This document shows positions 61,837 through 64,000 of a DNA stretch of 64,000 bases, piece after piece (position 1 is the stretch's first letter; each line of letters starts with the position of its first letter). Made by a program: the position numbers and the translations under genes. Location: NCBI GenBank assembly GCA_016291495.1, contig JAEEXI010000007.1:62001-126000 (forward strand), given 5' to 3'. This stretch comes from Prevotella sp. GTDB taxonomy: Bacteria > Bacteroidota > Bacteroidia > Bacteroidales > Bacteroidaceae. The notes under the pieces are model-generated. The model did no database searches and was not told the DNA's origin. It worked only from the letters and a program-made list of their open reading frames with translations.

Positions 61837-61869
61837 AATTGTATTTGTATGGGTTAGTAATTATTTTGC

Positions 61870-61877
61870 AAATATAA
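61870..61877 (-). promoter_or_regulatory. -7 box for the MBL-rubredoxin gene
   Basis: The minus strand reads TATATTTG, 33 nt before the ATG. Confidence 0.6.
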
Positions 61878-61930
61878 GCAAAAAATCTCAAAGCATGGTG
61901 ATTTTGCCTTGGGATTTTATGATTTATATT

Positions 61931-62101
61931 TTATGCGGGCTGCCACTTGCAACGGACGGGCGACACAATAGCGCCTTCCTTCTTCAACTCGGCGAATGCC
62001 TTGTCCACTTCCTTGCGGTCAATACCTGTGATCTCCGCAATCTTGCCAGCGTTCACGGGAGCACCGAACTCACGCATGGCCTGTAATACCTTCTCTTTCA
62101 T
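61931..62101 (-). CDS. Small winged-helix-like protein, 56 aa
   Basis: Too short for the ORF track. Reads MKEKVLQAMREFGAPVNAGKIAEITGIDRKEVDKAFAELKKEGAIVSPVRCKWQPA. The pattern of helix, turn, recognition helix and a short beta wing is that of a minimal winged HTH (MarR/TrmB-like core), with a Cys in the wing. It lies 21 bp after the 85-aa gene on the same strand and upstream of the MBL-rubredoxin gene, so it may regulate one of them. DNA binding is inferred from the pattern only. Confidence 0.75.
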   Translation of the reverse strand: MKEKVLQAMREFGAPVNAGKIAEITGIDRKEVDKAFAELKKEGAIVSPVRCKWQPA

Positions 62102-62122
62102 AATTTTCAATTATCAATTAAT

Positions 62123-62380
62123 TTACATCTGCATGATCAGCCAATTCTGTGCACCAATCTTCTCAATCATCTCAACTGCGCCCTGACTCCAGTAGAGGTC
62201 TTCCTCCTCGTCAGCCAGATATGCCTTCAGAATGTCGAAAGTGAGATAGTCCTCGCATACCGAACCCATGCACTTGCGCAACAGCTCTACGCCTGGCTCC
62301 TGAATCTTCAGGTCTTCCTTGATGTACTCGATGGGGTCGTAGCATAGTGCGCGGGCCTCGTGCTTCTCCACCTTCACCAT
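62123..62380 (-). CDS. Hypothetical protein, 85 aa
   Basis: MVKVEKHEARALCYDPIEYIKEDLKIQEPGVELLRKCMGSVCEDYLTFDILKAYLADEEEDLYWSQGAVEMIEKIGAQNWLIMQM. Acidic, mostly helical, soluble, two Cys in a CMGSVC arrangement. I do not recognise the family. Pairs with the 56-aa winged-helix-like gene (21-bp gap), a possible two-gene unit. It has its own -7 box (TAACTTTG on minus, 62431-62438) and is divergent from the AraC regulator gene. Confidence 0.7.
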   Translation of the reverse strand: MVKVEKHEARALCYDPIEYIKEDLKIQEPGVELLRKCMGSVCEDYLTFDILKAYLADEEEDLYWSQGAVEMIEKIGAQNWLIMQM

Positions 62381-62430
62381 AATCTGAATTGTTTTTAAGT
62401 GAATACTAATGTTATTTTGTTATCTGGGTG

Positions 62431-62438
62431 CAAAGTTA
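62431..62438 (-). promoter_or_regulatory. -7 box for the 85-aa/56-aa pair
   Basis: The minus strand reads TAACTTTG, 50 nt before the start of the 85-aa gene. Confidence 0.55.
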
Positions 62439-62464
62439 CACATTATAATTCATACAATTGCAAG

Positions 62465-62499
62465 CCCAAACGAAACAAAAACCGACCAAAACGAAACAG
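62465..62499. promoter_or_regulatory. Direct repeat, candidate AraC-type operator
   Basis: CCAAACGAAACA and CCAAAACGAAACA share CGAAACA, starting at 62471 and 62492, exactly 21 bp apart. Two direct half-sites two helical turns apart upstream of an AraC-family gene is the classic arrangement for that family. The second copy ends about 20 bp before the -7 box, covering the -33 position. Confidence 0.55.
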
Positions 62500-62516
62500 G
62501 TTCAAATTATTATTCG

Positions 62517-62524
62517 TATCTTTG
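62517..62524 (+). promoter_or_regulatory. -7 box for the AraC-family gene
   Basis: TATCTTTG, 20 nt before the chosen ATG at 62545; rules out the upstream track start. Confidence 0.65.
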
Positions 62525-62544
62525 CACAGAAAATCTGTGCGATT

Positions 62545-63426
62545 ATGTATAGTTTGAAGGATTTTTGGCAAATAAGGAACCTGCCCGAACCTGAGGGTGA
62601 GTGGGATGGAAACGTTATCTGTCTGGAGACCAATGCTGAGTGGTCATTCGGCGCTAACCAGACGCACGGCTTCCTGTCGTGCTACACCTATACGATTGTC
62701 ACGTGCGGCTGGGTTACCGTATTATATAATAACCGCGAACTGACGCTGCACGAGGGCGACCTCTATACTTATTCGCCCGGCTTCGAGGTTACTGTCCTCT
62801 CGTCTTCCAGCGACTACAGCGGCATCTGCCTGCTGGCCGACGAACACTTCACGCTCAGTCTGCCCACGGTGCGCGATGCCATCCGCACGGCCTACTTCAC
62901 GGTGGTCGAACTCACCTCGCCCATACTCCCGCTGAAAACCGACGATTTTCGCCGCCTGCGCGAACTGATGCAGATGATGATTCATTACCAGCAGATGGGA
63001 CTCCCGCTGGCCAACGACAGCCTGCGTATGCTCTATAACCTCTTCCTCACCGACCTCTCCACCGTCCAGCAGCATAGCATCCGCGAACACCGCTTCCCCA
63101 AGCGCGTCGAAGAAATCTTTCTCGGTTTCCTTGGTCTGTTGCCCCAGCACTTCGCCGAGCACCATGACATCGGCTTCTACGCTTCCGAACTCTGCATCAC
63201 CACCACCTACCTCTCGCGCGTCGTCCGCCAAGTGTCAGGTGGCCGCACCGTCGTCGATTACATCAACCAGATGCTACTGATGGAAGCCACATTCCTCCTG
63301 CGCCAGACCTCGCTGAGCATCACCCAGATCTCCGACCAGCTCCATTTCGCTGAAGTCACCACCTTCGCCCGCTTCTTCAACAGAATGAAGGGCATGAACC
63401 CCAGGGAGTTCAGAAAGGGGAAATAA
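62545..63426 (+). CDS. AraC-family transcriptional regulator
   Basis: 293 aa from MYSLKDFWQIRNLPEPEGEWDG. The N-terminal half is a cupin-like sensor (VTCGWVTVLYNNRELTLHEGDLYTYSPGFEVTVL). The C-terminal hundred residues hold two HTH motifs (ASELCITTTYLSRVVRQVSGGRTVVDYINQM and SLSITQISDQLHFAEVTTFARFFNRMKGMNPREFRKGK). The track start adds 29 residues from the promoter region. Divergent from the 85-aa gene, convergent with the methyltransferase, whose stop directly abuts its own. GC-rich codon use (many GCC, CTC, CGC) differs from the neighbours and hints at different ancestry. Confidence 0.92.
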   Translation: MYSLKDFWQIRNLPEPEGEWDGNVICLETNAEWSFGANQTHGFLSCYTYTIVTCGWVTVLYNNRELTLHEGDLYTYSPGFEVTVLSSSSDYSGICLLADEHFTLSLPTVRDAIRTAYFTVVELTSPILPLKTDDFRRLRELMQMMIHYQQMGLPLANDSLRMLYNLFLTDLSTVQQHSIREHRFPKRVEEIFLGFLGLLPQHFAEHHDIGFYASELCITTTYLSRVVRQVSGGRTVVDYINQMLLMEATFLLRQTSLSITQISDQLHFAEVTTFARFFNRMKGMNPREFRKGK

Positions 63427-64000
63427 TTATGCTTTCACGCCAATGATAGTTGCATTCGATGGCTTCATACGATGAATCTCTGTTTGGATGAAGCCTGCAT
63501 CTTCAAGCATGGTCTTCAATTCCTCCGGCAAGTAGGCCGTCATGCCTTCTACGACATTTGTCCACATGGAATCACCATCAACGACCTCCACCATGATGGC
63601 GAACTTGCCACCCTGTTTCAGTACACGGCGCACTTCTTGCAGACAACCAGGCAAATTGGGCCAGAAATACACCGTCTCAACTGCCGTCACAAGATCAAAC
63701 TTCCCGTCCTCGTAGGGCAGACTCTCGGCAGAACCCTGAGTAACGAATACTTGTTTGTCAAGCACTTCGGCATTCACCTTCTTGGCTTTCGCCACACTCT
63801 CTTCAGAGATGTCGATGCCATAAACCATAGCATCCTTACTTCGTTTCAACAGTCGCTGCAAGGTAGCCCCGCCGCCACAGCCGATGTCAAGCATCGTCCA
63901 GCCGTCTTGAATATCGACGAGTTTCAGACCCCAATTCGTTAGCGGCGCATGACAGAGGTTCATAAACTTCAACATGGCGCGTCCCATCCGTCCTTGCGGA
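63427..64000 (-). CDS. Class I SAM-dependent methyltransferase (5' end beyond the window)
   Basis: At least 191 residues. SAM-binding motif I MLDIGCGGGATLQRLLKRSKDAMVYGIDISEESVAKAKKVN, then VTQGSAESLPYEDGKFDLVTAVETVYFWPNLPGCLQEVRRVLKQGGKFAIMVEV, a UbiE/Methyltransf_11 pattern. The frame stays open from MGRAMLKF to the window edge (PQGRMGRAML), and related proteins usually have about 15 residues before this point (PxGxxGRxMLxxMN), so the start is probably outside. Substrate unknown; a small molecule is likely. Confidence 0.88.
   Translation of the reverse strand, partial: PQGRMGRAMLKFMNLCHAPLTNWGLKLVDIQDGWTMLDIGCGGGATLQRLLKRSKDAMVYGIDISEESVAKAKKVNAEVLDKQVFVTQGSAESLPYEDGKFDLVTAVETVYFWPNLPGCLQEVRRVLKQGGKFAIMVEVVDGDSMWTNVVEGMTAYLPEELKTMLEDAGFIQTEIHRMKPSNATIIGVKA

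Overview
The window comes from a Bacteroidota genome of the Prevotella type (Prevotella, Segatella, Xylanibacter or a close relative). Four things point there: a SusC/SusD-type starch locus, type IX secretion genes (porU, porV), many promoters of the form TANNTTTG with an upstream TTTG about 20 bp away, and near absence of Shine-Dalgarno sequences. The first gene (GH97) and the last (methyltransferase) run off the window edges.

1-16.4 kb is a starch/maltodextrin utilisation locus. On the minus strand lie a LacI-family regulator, an MFS sugar transporter, malQ (GH77 with two CBM20 domains) and a susB-like GH97. On the plus strand lie susC, susD, two SusE/SusF-like lipoproteins, a GH53 galactanase and a secreted GH13 alpha-amylase. 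Three copies of the palindrome TGCAAACGTTTGCA (one with a mismatch) serve four promoters. Each copy is centred 61.5-62.5 bp upstream of the -7 box, and those promoters lack a good -33 box. This looks like an activator regulon. GH53 has its own promoter and no operator.

16.4-19.4 kb holds a three-gene glycan operon (GT4, hexapeptide acyltransferase, GT2) and a probable 0.3-kb structured noncoding RNA. 19.4-26.3 kb holds ispF, porV, porU, a FAH-family hydrolase and an unknown secreted protein. 26.3-29.4 kb is the ribosomal operon rplM-rpsI-rpsB-tsf with a structured leader. 29.5-36.2 kb is a housekeeping operon (tsaB, DUF4290, murA, rimM, dxr, rseP) preceded by a BASS transporter.

36.2-36.6 kb is an intergenic array of 11-bp units in two opposed orientations. 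A second array of the same type lies at 51.18-51.39 kb, with an orphan promoter pointing into it. They share the 11-bp phase, a [C/G]TC core and some flanking words. I do not recognise them as a described repeat family, and they are my best candidate for something new.

36.7-47.7 kb carries two unknown secreted proteins, then a long operon starting with yicC-gmk-nadD and continuing into envelope decoration genes: a phosphoethanolamine-transferase-like protein, two acyltransferase-3 proteins, a HAD phosphatase and two paralogous polytopic membrane proteins. 47.6-51.0 kb is an opposing operon of a flippase and two glycosyltransferases. 51.4-57.9 kb holds a coiled-coil lipoprotein, rsmI, a DUF4836 lipoprotein, an FtsX-like permease, tRNA-Lys(TTT), GH43 and a TIGR04076 protein. 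58.0-58.8 kb is a cobalamin riboswitch followed only by two tiny ORFs. 58.8-64 kb holds metal transporters (SO_0444-like, ZIP), an MBL-rubredoxin fusion, two small proteins, an AraC regulator and a truncated methyltransferase. No rRNA, CRISPR array or insertion sequence was seen.
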